Shown: in pieces, positions 1 through 12,211 of the stretch
How positions within the stretch are numbered: the stretch's first letter is position 1
Layout of the letters: each line of letters begins with the position of its first letter
Source: Tetrapyrgos nigripes
Lineage: Eukaryota > Basidiomycota > Agaricomycetes > Agaricales > Campanellaceae
Assembly (NCBI GenBank): GCA_013368315.1
Contig: JAACJM010000105.1
Coordinates: 1 to 64,000, forward strand
Reading direction: 5' to 3'
Length of the DNA stretch: 64,000 bases
Translations under genes and position numbers: made by a program
The notes under the pieces: model-generated
Databases searched by the model: none
The model's input: the letters and a program-made list of their open reading frames with translations, nothing else
What the model was told of the DNA's origin: nothing

Positions 1-1985
1 GTCTGTGTTGGCGAATTTGAACGTTACGGAAGAGGTTGGAATAATAAGCGTTTTTGAATGGAGTCACCGGAACCGTAAGGTTGGTGTGGGGAAGGAGTTC
101 GTGGTTGAGAACGTTGGGACATTGTAGACAACAAGAGAGAAGTCTAAAATACTGTTAAGTCCGGGCGGATCCTAGCGTTAGGAAACACGTCGGACCCGAG
201 CGGAAGTCTTATTGGAGTTTTAGGAAAGGATGAAGACGGAACCGGGCGGAACCGGTAGTCTCTGAGATGAAGTATAGGAAGACGGAATGGAATCCGTTAG
301 GATAGTACTTTGTTGTCTGAAGTCGGATGAAGTTAGAGACCAGCTAATTCAATTTTAGACTTAAGCTATCTACTACAAAGTTGCTAGCTTAAGTACTACT
401 CCGGAAACTATCGGAATGAATAGGAGTAAGATAGGAATGGTTCGGAAATAAAGGAAAAGCACATGGTGCTATTGGAGATGGATGGAGTAACTGCGGAACT
501 AAGTGGAAACAAAGTGGAAACCGGTATGTTGAAATTCTGCGTGTCATGCCTGCGTGCCTGCGTGCCGATAGTTGTGTGTCTGCGTGTCGGGATATATCTT
601 GTGATTCCATGTATTTCAGCTCATTGGGGTCTTTTACTACCCATTTACAAGACAAAATGTATTATTCTGAGTGCCAGGGCCATGAAATAGGTATTAAGGA
701 CACTACTGAGGTTAAGTGCAAGGCAACACATTGCTGATTTTGTATAAAAGATGTCTCTAGATGGGAAATTTATCATTCACCTATATTAACTTGAAATCTA
801 GCTTGAAACTGAACACGAGCAGGCGAGATTTCCCAGTTTCTCGACCTCAAAGAGTGGCATGCAGGACATGCAGACCCTTAGCCGACGATTAGCCGAAGGC
901 ATGCCTTAAGGCAAAAAATTGACTGCTTTCTTCCATTCTGACCTTGTCCAGTGAGACCCATGAATAGTTTTCTCTATTTTCTGAAGTGAAAATCACAGTT
1001 CCGAGTGCCAGTTGAGATTTTTCATTGTCTTGTGAACGAGGAGTGGACACTCAGCGCTCAGCCTTAGCCGATGGCACGCAGATCTATCGGGACGACACGC
1101 AGGTCATGTGTTACCTGCGTGCCAGTCTGCGTGCCAGCCTGAGTGTCACCAAGTCGGACGACTCATCCGCCAGAGAAGTTTGTCCTCCTCAGACCAACTT
1201 TCCGGCCGCACAGTGTAGCTCTCATCAATGTACAAAACCCAACCCATTTGTAAGCGTATGTCCGAAGCTCTGCTCCAGAAAATAACCCACGAAATGTGAG
1301 GCATTTAGGTGAAATTAAAATGTGTTCCTTCTTTCTTTGTCTCCATTCTCCACTCATCTTTGTGCTGTACAACAAAAGTCATATAGCTGAATCCATACTA
1401 CTTAGTACTTGGTTCACATATGCCTTTACTCATTTGAATTTGCAGGTACATTACCAATGTTCAAGTTCTTACGGAGCTTAATACAACCATGACGCTGTAG
1501 ATATCCCTTCCATTCAAGTAAGACCTCTTACATCCATGACTTTCACTTTCTGAGCTCATAGTACGGCAATCCCAACTTTGATTTAAACACCGACGAAGGA
1601 CCTCAAAGGGTGTACATATGTAGATGCGCTTACAGCCCAACGGATATATCGGACTTGCCTAATGGAGACGACACGCAGCACGCAGGTGGCACGCAGGAGC
1701 GACACGCAGAATTCACGCAACCGAGTGGAAACAAAGTGGAACGGATTGGAGATGAAGTGGAGTAGCTTTGGAGATTAGATACGAGCTATCCGGTAGTTAT
1801 CCGAAATGAATCACGAGTTCCTGGATGGGATCCATGTGTGGAGATTAATAGTGGAGCTCGGATATGAAATCGGAAATGAATGATCGGAAAGTGTTCGGGA
1901 TGGAAGGGAATGAAGTTCGAAATAAAAGGAAAAGAAGTTCGGAAAAGAATCAGATACGATCGGAAAAGATATACAGAAGCATAGA
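1..1985. repeat. Non-coding repeat-rich stretch left of the copia relic
   Basis: I see no convincing gene here. The stretch contains clusters of the short motif ACGCAG or its complement CTGCGT at about 537-600, 1075-1140 and 1670-1720. The phrase GTGGAAACAAAGTGGAA occurs twice (near 503 and 1722), and AAAGGAAAAG also recurs (near 450 and 1927). Two related blocks, roughly 430-560 and 1670-1985, may be ends of one older element. CpG is ordinary here, unlike the region to the right. It could be the flank or LTR debris of another retrotransposon; this is inference, since no coding domain or terminal repeat could be defined. Confidence 0.35.
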
Positions 1986-1989
1986 TATT

Positions 1990-4458
1990 ACAGTTCTATA
2001 AAACCTTCTGGTTGTTCCATATAGATCTCTTCTTTGAGTATGCCATAAAGACACCTGAGATGTGCCAATTATTGAGGGCTGCCAAAGCGAAGATAAGGTG
2101 CACCATCTTGAAGCGAACAACTGGGGAGAAGACTTGATCAAAGTCTAGACCTTCAATCTGTGAAAAACCTTTAGTGATGAGTCTTGCCTTTTTTCGACCA
2201 TCAGTTTTGATGTCAAAGACCCATCAGTTTTTAATGACTTTCCTGTTCTCAGGACGATCTACAAGTTGGAAAGTACCTCTAGTTCTTCACAGCAAGCGAT
2301 TTTCCATTCCTCTTGCTCTTTGTTTGGTAAGAGCGATATTTCTCGGAGTGTCCATTTACGGGGAGATTTGGATTCAATTGCATTGTTAAGCAAGAGATTT
2401 ATTAACTGTACTCCCCCTTCCTGGCATAGTTGTGCCTGATCTTCATAAAGATTGTTGTTTTCATCTGTATTAGATGCAGAGTTCTCATTGTCTGATGTGG
2501 ACGTTTGTGGCCTGAGACCTTCATCAGTGTCTCCTAAGTCACTTTGTCCTGCAGAACTAGGACCAGGATCCTGTGGTTCTGCAGCTGCAGGCCTGTGTGG
2601 CTGGTTTAGCTGTCACCATGTCTCATGTTCTCTTGCAACTCTATCAGTGTTGCGTTTATCAGCTGCGACCTGTCTGTCTGCTTTGTGAGCACGCTCACCA
2701 GGGGGCTGAGTGCTCCCCTGTCTCCATGGCTGATTAGAGCCAGGTACAAATGTTTTTGGTGGTCTCGTGTCATGTTGACTTTGTCTAGGTGCAGGAGGTG
2801 GACTCAGTGATTGCCTAGGTCACCTCAGAGGTTTCTGTGGGAGCTGAGGTGGTGTATCAGGCTCCGATTCAGATCTCAGGGGCAGTGTTTCCAGAGGTGA
2901 TCTCCATGGACTCTGTCTGTCAGCATCGTCATGCCAAACATCAGGTCTCCTTTTGGAAGGTGCATATGGATTTAAATTAAAATTTTCGTCTTCATCTTTG
3001 CTGAACATTTGAGGAGTATCCTCATTGGGATCGTCTGGTACATCTTTTCAATGTTACAGGTAGTCGTTTAGAGTTTGTTGTGTTTTTACTGCATTGAGGG
3101 AACATTGTTTCATTGAATACTGCTTGTGGTGCAGTGAATAGTGCATTGTTCTTTCACATGAATAGATTACCATGACCACCCAGTACAGGGCCAAGATAGG
3201 TCATTAGCTCTGATTTTGGAGAGAGTTTGTTCTTTCGAACTTTCTCTGGAACGTAAACATATGCTACACAGCCAAGTACACGTAAGTGGTCTATGCGTGG
3301 TTTTTCTTTCTCAAGAGCTTCATATGGTGTTAACCATTCAAGCACCTGAAGCGGAGTGCAAGTGTATAGATGCAATGCATGTGTAACACAAAATTCCCAC
3401 CAGCTGTCAGGAAGACACGCATGAATGCACATTGCTTCAGCTTTATCCATGATTGTGCACATAAAGTGCTCAGCACAACCATTTTGTTGGGGAGTGTATG
3501 GTGCACTTAGAAGGATCTTGATGCCTTTGTCTTTCAGCATATCGTGAAAGGCACCTTTGGTATATTCTCCCCCTGCATTGGACATCTATTGTTCAACTTT
3601 CGTCTTGTATTGATTCTCAACCATGGTGAGCCATTGGCGAGTTGCATGAATGGGTGTTTTCTTGCTTGTCAGCAATACTATCCATGCATTAGACATAAAA
3701 TCATCGAAATAGATTATCATATATTTGTACTTGTGGTATGATTTGATGGGGAATTCTTTAAGATCTGAATGAATTAACTGAAAGGGACACATAGCCTGTC
3801 TTTCTGATGATGGGTAAACTTGCTGTGGTGTTTTACCCTTGAGACATCCGCAGTAGAGTATAGGTTCTTTTGGAATATTGAACTCTGGCCAACCGTCAGT
3901 ATGTGTTCAAAGGTGTTTAAGAACATCACAAGAGGGGTGACCTGCACGTTGATGTGCCAAGTCGAAGTTGATTTTGTAAATCATAGCATCTGCCATGGAG
4001 GCAACATTTGTTTTGGTGTGAGGAAGATAGTAAATAGTGTCTTCTGGTGATCATTTGGTAAATGTCAACCAGCATCAATGCGCTACCACTCCATCTGCAT
4101 CTGACACTTTGTCATACTTTGTAAGCATGATCATGTTATTTGACCCATGAACAGTCATCCTGTCTTGTTTTAAGAATGTACCAAGTGACAGTAGTTGTTG
4201 ATTTAGATCAGCGACATAATAAACAGGGTCTATTTTGAAGTAGCAAGACCCTTGTTGTATGATGACGGTACCAGCGGTGTCTGTCTTTGTTACTCCATTT
4301 GCAGTTTGAATGGAGATGGAATCAACTTTGCGTGACTTAACTAGGTCAGTTAAGTCAAAAGTGTAATGTGCAGATGCACTGGAGTCAAGTAACCAAGCAT
4401 TGCTGTAATCATTTTGATTGACAAGTTTGTTGGATCTCTTCTTTCCCTTACAATTCAC
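1990..4458 (-). pseudogene. Copia Pol relic: protease, integrase, partial reverse transcriptase
   Basis: The pieces lie in several frames. The protease motif appears as WLLDSSASAHYTF (about 4405-4365); copia proteases have D-S-G-A here, so the active-site glycine has become serine. The integrase zinc-binding region reads HQRAGHPSCDVLKHL (about 3960-3910). In the integrase core, HSDLKEF keeps the first Asp, the expected SDNGGEY is SNAGGEY (second Asp lost), and NGCAEHF keeps the Glu. The RT fragment contains WVFDIKTDGRKKARLI, FSPVVRF and EEIYMEQPEGF, with stops and a frame change before the last. Everything beyond, including the YVDD catalytic box, is absent. It is non-functional. Confidence 0.8.
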
Positions 4459-5681
4459 ACAAGATGAATAATAAGTCCCACAGGGACATAATATATTGGG
4501 TACATCATAAATAGAGGGGCTTATAGAGCCCAGAGGAGTGGTATGTATAAATATATTGATACAAGCATGTTTAAATAATAAATCACTTGCACTGTATGGG
4601 ATGTGTCAGACAATCTATTCACAATAGAAGAGAAAGAAGGGGTGGTGTACCTGTAGTAGCTGCCATTGTTCCAACCTTCAGTTATCATCTCCTCCTCAGA
4701 GTCAGACCTGAGGGATATAACGTCCAAATCTGGGGAATTCAATGGTTCGAGGCCCAGCATGTCATAAGCATCCTCATCGACATCCAAGTTGGAAGCACCA
4801 GGGCTCATGGAGATTTCCTCAAATAACAGCTCCACCCTGATGAATTGGAGGCACTCAGATGGTCTAGGTCCCCATCAATTTCCTCCAGCCCTTCATTGTA
4901 CTCCTTCTCAAACTCCCCCTCGAGCCATCTGTGAGTCATTTCCTGTCCGACCTCGCTGAGACGCTCCTCCAGCATTCTGGTGGGGGCGACATTTTCCTTG
5001 TTGGAATCCATCTTGTTGAACAGGCTGGCTTCCCACATTTTGAGGACTCCTCCCTGTTTTGGACCTCAATTGAGTCCAAACTGTGGGCGCTCGACTAGGC
5101 TCTGTTGGAGATCCAATCGTCCTCCTCCTGTTGTTTTGGGTTTCCCCAGTTGGCGGCACCCCAACCATCATTCAGAGGTTTGCCAGAGTCATTCATGAAC
5201 CAAAGTTCAGGATTGTCGGCAGCAGCGGCAGAGACAGAAGGATGGAAGCCCTCAGGATGAGGGGAGATGAGGTTGTGCCAATATAGTTGTTCCATGAGAG
5301 AGCGACTGCCAGTAATTTCAGAGGGACAGGAAGTAGGATGAGAGGTAGAGGTAGAGGCTTTGGAATGAGACATGTTTTCTAGTTCAAGGTCTTTGAGGAG
5401 CTCACCAGTTGGCTTAATCCCTTTGTCACGAGCAGTTTTTAAAGGCATTCTGGACAGATGAGAAAAATCTGTCAAAAATCTTTTCTGACTCAGTAAAGAA
5501 GGGTTTACACACATCTTTAGTGGAAGGCTCATTGACCGTGATGGTCAGAGTTTCCTTGAACATAGTGGCCACATGTATGACATGAGAGTGTCCCGAGTTA
5601 TTGGGACGCATACTCTGGGCTTGGTGCTTCTGGCAGTTCTGTTCACCAGCATGTTTTCCATGGCCTTTGCCTCTCCAAGTG

Positions 5682-6458
5682 CTACTGCTGCTGTTGTTCC
5701 TCAAAGATAGGGGCCTTGCCCTTGCATTTGATGGCCATGATTTTGTTAGCAGTTTGAGGTTTCTTTCTGCCATGGGCTTCCCAGGCATTGACAACATGAG
5801 TATGAAGATAATCTAATGACCCATCTTCAAAAGCATCAATGTCATCCTGAGTTTCCTTTGCAATGACATAACCATAGATGTCAGCAGGGAGTTTGTTGAT
5901 AATGATCATGTACTGCAGGTACATAGGAATGATGGTATTTTCACTAGTGTTATTGATCTGAGTGAGGTACATTTTGATGAGATCAATAGCAGCACCAGGG
6001 TGAGCGTTACGTGGGATTTCTACATTCATAGCCCATTTGAAGTTCTGAATTTCAGCAGCTCCAGGCTTACTGTAGAGTTCTTTGAGCATGCCCCACATTT
6101 CCCTGGCAGTATTGATGTCCTCAATTTTGAGGCCGATAGCTTGAGTGACTTGGAGTTTAATAACTCCCATGGCTTTGTCATTGTCTTTGTCCCAGTCAGC
6201 AGTATCCCCACTAGCAGCAATGAATTGAGTAGGAGGAGGAGCACCTCCACTAGCATCACTAGCTGTGGCATCAGCCAGAGCAGCTGGAGCAGATTGAGTG
6301 TTAGCATCAGCGATATTGATAGATCTGGGACGAGGAGTATTGAGGACATAGGAAATGCCCTGAGATTGGAGCCAAGATTTGGACTTGCTGGCCCAAAGGG
6401 TATAATTTGGTCCAGTGAGTTCTGGAATGGTGGACATGAAGCTTGATCTGGAAGACAT
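5682..6458 (-). pseudogene. Copia Gag (UBN2-type) relic
   Basis: This is an open frame of about 258 codons from the ATG at 6458. The N-terminus has the copia Gag pattern LTGPNYTLWASKSKSWL, followed by an Ala/Pro-rich stretch, then AREMWGMLKELYSKPG and a helical segment ending in LPADIYGY. These are hallmarks of the gag-polypeptide domain of fungal copia elements, which forms the particle shell. The expected zinc-knuckle region lies in another frame (about 5700-5560), and its usual cysteines are incomplete. Gag is therefore split from Pol by at least one frameshift. The ATG at 6458 was preferred over an in-frame one 30 bases upstream because the conserved part follows it directly. Confidence 0.75.
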
Positions 6459-6810
6459 TTTCAAAATGTGATCTGGGGATGAAATCAACTGTCAGCACAA
6501 CATCCTATATGCAAGATAAGTGGTGGCATTAAGGACGCACCATGAAATAAATGGAAAGGCTGCAGCTAGCGTGCTCATGACAGTGATTATCCCCAGTGTG
6601 CTTTATACCAGCTTGCAGCCATGAAGGCGCATGTAAAGAATGTCTGCCACTAAGGGCGACATTTTGCAGCCACTTAAGGGCACTACCAGGTATTATGCAG
6701 TCTAGGACGGCTGCCAGTGATGGTGCAGTGTCCAGGGCTTGCAGGGCCCATAACCTGTTGAGCAGGCTATGTTCTATATACGTAGTGGCAACTGCATACT
6801 TACCTGGGGA

Positions 6811-7065
6811 TGTAAAAGTGCTTGTTTAGAGCAGTTTGTTAGAGGTTAAGAGTGATGAGATGCAGGAGAAATCCTTTTTATTAGAGGGCAAACTACAAGC
6901 CCTTTTATACTGTTCTAGAGGGTACATACATGTGACTATCTAAGAACAATAAGCTAGAAACAATAAGATAAGGACAATAAGTCCCAGACAATAAAGTGTA
7001 GATAATAAGATTCTTATCACATCATTGTTGTGTTGATGGCTGCTTACATAATGCACTGTTCAACA
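6811..7065 (-). repeat. Copia 5' LTR (about 255 bases)
   Basis: On the minus strand the sequence starts TGTTGAACAG and ends TTTTACA, giving the TG..CA ends expected of an LTR. Inside are a TATA box (6901-6909), an AATAAA-type signal (6877-6882) and four imperfect ACAATAAG-like units near 6940-7000. The 3' boundary at 6811 is the less certain end because no second LTR remains for comparison. No clear tRNA-complementary primer site is seen directly after it. Confidence 0.65.
6901..6909 (-). promoter_or_regulatory. TATA box of the copia LTR
   Basis: TATAAAAGG on the minus strand, about 155 bases into the LTR and followed 20-30 bases later by the AATAAA-type signal. This is the usual U3/R layout of a short copia LTR. 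Confidence 0.55.
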
Positions 7066-10000
7066 TAGACTTTGTATGATTTTTGGAACCTCCTGTAGTG
7101 ATCCCTGCACTTAAAGATTCCAACCTAAAAGTTAGCCCAAGGTAATTTCCCTCAAAACAGGATTGAAAGGTGGCTGTCCAAGCTGTGACACACTCAATCT
7201 GTTCATATTAGTGTTTGTTTGTCCATAAAGCTTCCATTACACCACTGCCTCCCACAACATTCTCTAGCACATGGGTCGACAATGATTCCTTTGCCTCATT
7301 TGTACGATGATAATGCCTAAGAGAGTATCTCCTAACAGGCTATAGCACAGATATTTTATAAAAGTTTATGCAAAAATCATGGTTATAACTGTGAATGCTA
7401 TCTTATAAAAAACCACGGATGATTCTTGCTTATGAGGCATTTGTAAGTGATCTGCCATTCTCAGCATGGTAGCTCTGGTCTATACTTCGGAAAATGCCTT
7501 CTCAGGCACTCACCTGCTGTCAGGCTTTTCAGGAAAACACTCTGAGTTCAGGTTATTCAGAAAATGCTTTAGGCTCAGGCTACCTGATGTATCCGACCCC
7601 CTGGGAATATTCCTGCCCTGCTTGGGCACATGCCCATTGCATCCATATATTGTGTTCAACAGAAACACAGGCAGATTTTTTTTGGAAATGCTCTGGGTTC
7701 TGGCTATTGCACAGCCCCCAGGAAATTCTTACATGACCAGGTTTCTGTTCCCTTACCTCCTCACCTTTTACTATCAAATTCTTGCATCCCACACCAATAC
7801 AGAGCCCAAAGGTTGATTACTTGGGTCAGTCAAGAGTCTAAACTCAGATTTATCAGGGATATTTGGTAGTGTCAGTTTTTATGTGATTGGGGTCAGGCAC
7901 ACCTATACCAGAGCACAATCAATTGATTAGTTGTTGAGAACACTCGTAAGTGGAGAAACTGTATTATCTTCTCTTCCCAGGCATTTTTGGGTACTAAATG
8001 TCAATCTGCACTTGATCAACAACAATTGTGGCTGAAAGAATAACCATCTTTGTAACTTTCTTGGGCATGTACAGTCCATACCGGTTCATGGTAGATGTAT
8101 CAGTTGTGCATAAAATTACTTTTCGGTTGCTTTCTGGACCAAAAAACAATGACACCAAGTGGCTATATGCTGTGATCATTCACAGGTATGCTACTTTCTG
8201 ACTTGATGAACCATCTTAAATAGCACCCAGAGGTCAAAGATAGGAATTTTACATGTGTATGGACTTATCTGCAGGTCTTGGTGCCAAGTGTTAATATATG
8301 CAGGGGGGTCTAGCAAACAATGGATGATCACCTTTTTGCAGTTTTTGCATCCCAAGTGCTTTTAGGGCCCTGCCAATTTCAGATGGCCATAACATAGCTC
8401 TTTTCTCCATTTTTTGGTGATTTTAAAACTACTACATGATACCTCTAATCCAAGATGAATGTCCCAGATTGCTCATTTTATGACCATTTTGTATCAGCAC
8501 GCAAGTATATCTTGTATCACTCAACTTATGACTCCAGAAAATATTCATGGAGTGCAGTTACATATTTAAATCCTATCCTGAGCCTCTCTGAGGTGAAATA
8601 TGCTCTGTCGATCCAACATGAGGTGAAGTAAAGACTGAGATGGTGGCCTAAGTGCCCAGGAAAAGCATGGGAATCTACCATGTTTGGTTCAACGTTTATT
8701 CCTTTGGATCAGTTATGAGCTCAAAGTTCGTTCTGGGAGAGATAATCTAACCCAATGATGTATCTAGAGCCGCCTCAGCCTTAATGAATGGACTGTGTGT
8801 ATATGACAATGCAGGAGTTGTGTTCAACATTAATTCGACATTTATTCTGCAATTGGAACTCCAGTGACATGTCATCATTGTCAACTGCCAAAGTTCAAAC
8901 TGCCAGTGCAACTCATGGGCGTCCACTCCTTGTCCACTGCACTCATTTTCTACTTCCACGAAGGACAAGGATGGAGGCCTACATGCACACTGGGCTTCAT
9001 TCATTGGCAGTACCAAGTTTGCAGTACTTGGTCAAGTAAATTTTACAGTGCGTACTACTATGTCTTTCTAGTACACAGTACACTCATTTAGCCACTGTTT
9101 TATGTGCCTCTTACTCATTCTTTCCTGTCCTAGACCCACCACAATATCTCACCTCAACAGGCACTCAATTAGTTCCTCAATCCAACTCCCTCTCACTGCA
9201 TGGCACCCTTCCCCTTTGACCTAACAGCTTCCAACTCGAACTCTGACTCCATTTTCACACAATCCCCTCAAATTATTGCCATCTCAACTCCTTCTGCTTG
9301 GATTCCACTGTGTTTCTTTTGCCGCTGAAGGCATTTAAATCAGGCTGGCAGTTTAGAATAAAGATGAGGGCAGATGTGGTATAGGGAGTGAAGGCTCAGA
9401 GGTGGAGAGGTATGAGCTGAAGGAGTAGGAGTGTAAGAGAAGCTTAAGAAGGGGAGGCTGATATATGAGTGAGTAACCTTTATCTTAGTTTGTGTATGCA
9501 TAGTGCCAACTGATACATTTTTATTCTTTCTTTCATCCTTGTTTTTGTACTGCCTGCCCACCACACTGTCAATGGTAAACGGGGTTTTACTTCCTTTACC
9601 CTTCCCACACTCTTCATCTCGCTCAGACGAACCCAATCCACCACAACCTGGTACCCCTGTAACCCACCTCTGATTGAAGACAATGGTGCAGCATGGAGTT
9701 TTTCTGTTGTAATTCATTAGTCTCTGTAAACCCTATAACCATCTATACAAAATGATAGCCAGTGCATATAATTATGTCCATGCTGCATGTGTATAACAAT
9801 ATAACAATAAGCTACTGCCAATCATGTCCAACCAGATGTAACTAAATATAGATACTTGTTTTGGGATTGTGAGGCCAAAGCCAATTTTGGAAGCCTTGGA
9901 AAGGGATGGACCTTGGTCCATAGGATGATGCCCAGAGCACCAGTCATATGAGTCTCCACCTTGGCCCTAGGATATTTGGCAGGGCTTTTATTAAAAAGGA

Positions 10001-10129
10001 GTCAGTTGTCATTTTTTGTATGAAGCTATCTAAGGAACAACCTGTGTCTCAGGGTGCTCCTAAGTTTTGAAACACTACAGTGGACTGCTTTGTCAGACTT
10101 GCATCAACTCAACATGTTACACCCCTCCT
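7066..10129. other. CpG-poor stretch without a recognisable gene
   Basis: No coding domain, RNA gene or terminal repeat could be recognised. Short internally repetitive text occurs near 7490-7600, where variants of TCAGGAAAA and CTCAGGC recur. CpG is rare while TpG and CpA are common, matching the dead regulator copy to the right. The simplest reading is old duplicated or transposon-derived DNA decayed past recognition. Confidence 0.4.
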
Positions 10130-12200
10130 TTAAAATTCTTTCATGTACCAGGATTATTACCAAACCTCAGAGGAAGAAACCACCAGCATGTGACTACTGC
10201 AAGGCACAACAAGTTTTGTGCCATCCTCAACCAGAAGGCAGGTCATGTCCTAGATGTCTAGGTAAAGTGAGTCTCTGTGTGAATCACCTTGTATTCCTAA
10301 CTGTCAACATTTGCAGGTGTACAACTACATCAGTTGTCAGAAGAAAATGTATATTTGTAGCAGCGAAGACTCAGAGAGCAGCTACTACCAACAATGGGGA
10401 TAATAGCACTGATGATGATACTCATACAATGGATCTGGACACTGTCAGGGATGGGGGTGATGCTCGGACATCTTATGGTCAACTCCAGATATCAAGGGGC
10501 TTGCAGTTGACAACAAATTTGGGTGCACCATATGCACCACAGACACACATGTGGGTGACTTCAAGTGCAGGCCTCAACGATGTATATACAAGGCTGATCA
10601 CATATGCTCCAGTTCTTTTTGTCCGCAATTACAACTCCCAAAGCGTCTAATGCAGGATTTATTCAATGGTGTGTGTTCCATTACCATAGGACATTTTCAA
10701 ACTAAAACCTCATTCAGTGACGCAATAGCCTTCATCTATACACCTTATTACCTTCATCCTATCATGCCTTACAGCAGAGTATGCACTTGTCTTGTCAGCA
10801 GCAGTCAGCAACCATCTTCCCTCTCACCTCAGGAATGTGTCCTAGTCCACTGTATCTTTGCCATTGCATCTATGGTTTCTATTGACTGCCTTATAGTCAG
10901 CCCAGAACCTCTCCCTGCAGAATGTATCAACATTTTGACTTTCATCAACCCAGTGAAAAATATCAAAAGAGATCTAAGGGGAATCAGTAGACAAAGAGAT
11001 AGCATAGGGTTGTGTCATCAGCTGAGAGTGGAAGCACTGTAACAGGTGCAGAACAAAGGTATTGTTTTAGGGGTGTCACAAGAGAATGCAAGTTGTTATT
11101 TGTTGGATGCATTAGTTAGTCGTGAGTGTTGAAATTTCCAGGTGATCAGGGATGCCTATGAGTCAATGACCACAGAATATGATGGTCCAAGCTCATACAG
11201 TGCAGCTTTTGCATGGCAAGCTTGAAGACTTGCCAAGGCTTGGTATCAACAGCCCCATGCTTATAACTCGATTTTTGGAACAATAGACCATTCAGTCAGA
11301 TGGGCTTCTTTCTTGGTGGGTGAATTGCATGTTTTCTTCCTCCTTCATATGCTGATCCTTGATCTTTAACCTTTCAGACGATTGACATGCTTCCAGCTGA
11401 ACATTCAGATCATCTGTAGCCTTGTGTGTTCCTTGTTACCACTGTTACTTTGAGGATTATTTATATACATGCTCACAATGAGCACCTCATGTGGCCACGA
11501 CCAGTTATCCTTGGAAGAATTGGCCCCATTACTGAGTCAAGGCTGTAATGGATTGGGGCAGTTTTATGGATGTTTTCTATCCAGTGAGTTGCAGAGTTTG
11601 CTATCTTCTGAATCACGCTGAATGTGTATGTATGTCCTTCGGTCATCTTTCAGATCACTTGCCATGCAAGAGAGGTATATGAAAGGATCAGTGGACATGA
11701 GTAATCCTTTCTTATTTTGTCTATTATAAGCTGCTGATTCCAATCCATCCATTCCCACTGATTGGATTGCTTATGCATGAGGCTGCCACTACAACCTTCA
11801 AGTAATCAAAAGCTATGTTGCCTCTCTTAATCTCCTGCATCATGTATGTGACACTTTCAGCAAACAGGATGCCATGTTAGCAAATCAAACCAAAACCAAA
11901 GCCAGAGCTACACAATGTAAGGGTCACGTCCTTTACTCCATATATAGTGCCTGCAATAGTATTCACACTGTACTGAATATTGTGGCCTTTTGGTCCAGTT
12001 GGAGGTTGGGTCTCATCACAGGCTGACCAAGCCTTTGCACACAATTCCCACTGTCATCAGAATCATATCAATTGGATGGACAAATTTGACGTTGCATTTT
12101 TTACAAAATGGTGAAAGGAATGTTGGAACAGAGCTTGGTAGCAACTTTGGAGTCGACTTGACCAAAACAAGAAACAGAGCTCAGACAGACGTCAATGGGT
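10130..12200 (+). pseudogene. Dead paralogue of the local Zn2Cys6 regulator family
   Basis: The copy can be followed along nearly the whole family protein. It has the zinc cluster PPACDYCKAQQVLCHPQPE (from about 10176) followed by CPRC, then CTTTSVVRRK (about 10318). Next come MDLDT, RLMQDLFNG (about 10650), the long block QECVLVHCIFAIASMVSID to CHQLRVEAL (10830-11040), REVYERISG (about 11670), LNLLHHVCDTFSKQ (about 11830) and SIGWTNLTLHF (about 12070). In-frame stops interrupt it, for example directly after VEAL and inside the WQA.RLAKAW block, and extra DNA lies between the last two blocks. Introns of the living paralogues are still visible, so it arose by DNA duplication, not retroposition. 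CpG sites of the paralogues have mostly become TpG or CpA. Confidence 0.85.
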
Positions 12201-12211
12201 AGGACATCTTC

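Larger units (their letters stand above)
1990..7065 (-). mobile_element. Degenerate, 3'-truncated Ty1/copia LTR retrotransposon
   Basis: Reading on the minus strand, the order is LTR (7065-6811), a leader, a Gag of the UBN2/Retrotran_gag type (6458-5682), a linker, a retropepsin-like protease (about 4420), the integrase zinc-binding and core domains (about 4000-3154) and the start of reverse transcriptase (about 2330-1990). Integrase preceding reverse transcriptase is the copia order. The reverse transcriptase breaks off just after the family motif EQPEGF. The rest of RT, RNase H and the 3' LTR are missing. Stops and frame changes are scattered throughout, so the element is dead. No target-site duplication can be sought because one end is gone. 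Confidence 0.9.

Noticed and set aside
4521..5532. Independent gene between Gag and protease of the copia element
   Set aside because: Acidic frames on the minus strand lie in the expected Gag-Pol linker position and are broken by frame changes; they are part of the element.
7466..7816. Open frame of about 116 codons on the plus strand
   Set aside because: It crosses short degenerate repeats, several frames overlap equally well and no family features are visible.
9340..9717. Open frame of about 125 codons on the minus strand
   Set aside because: Low-complexity Ser/His/Pro tail, CpG-poor decayed surroundings and no recognisable domain.
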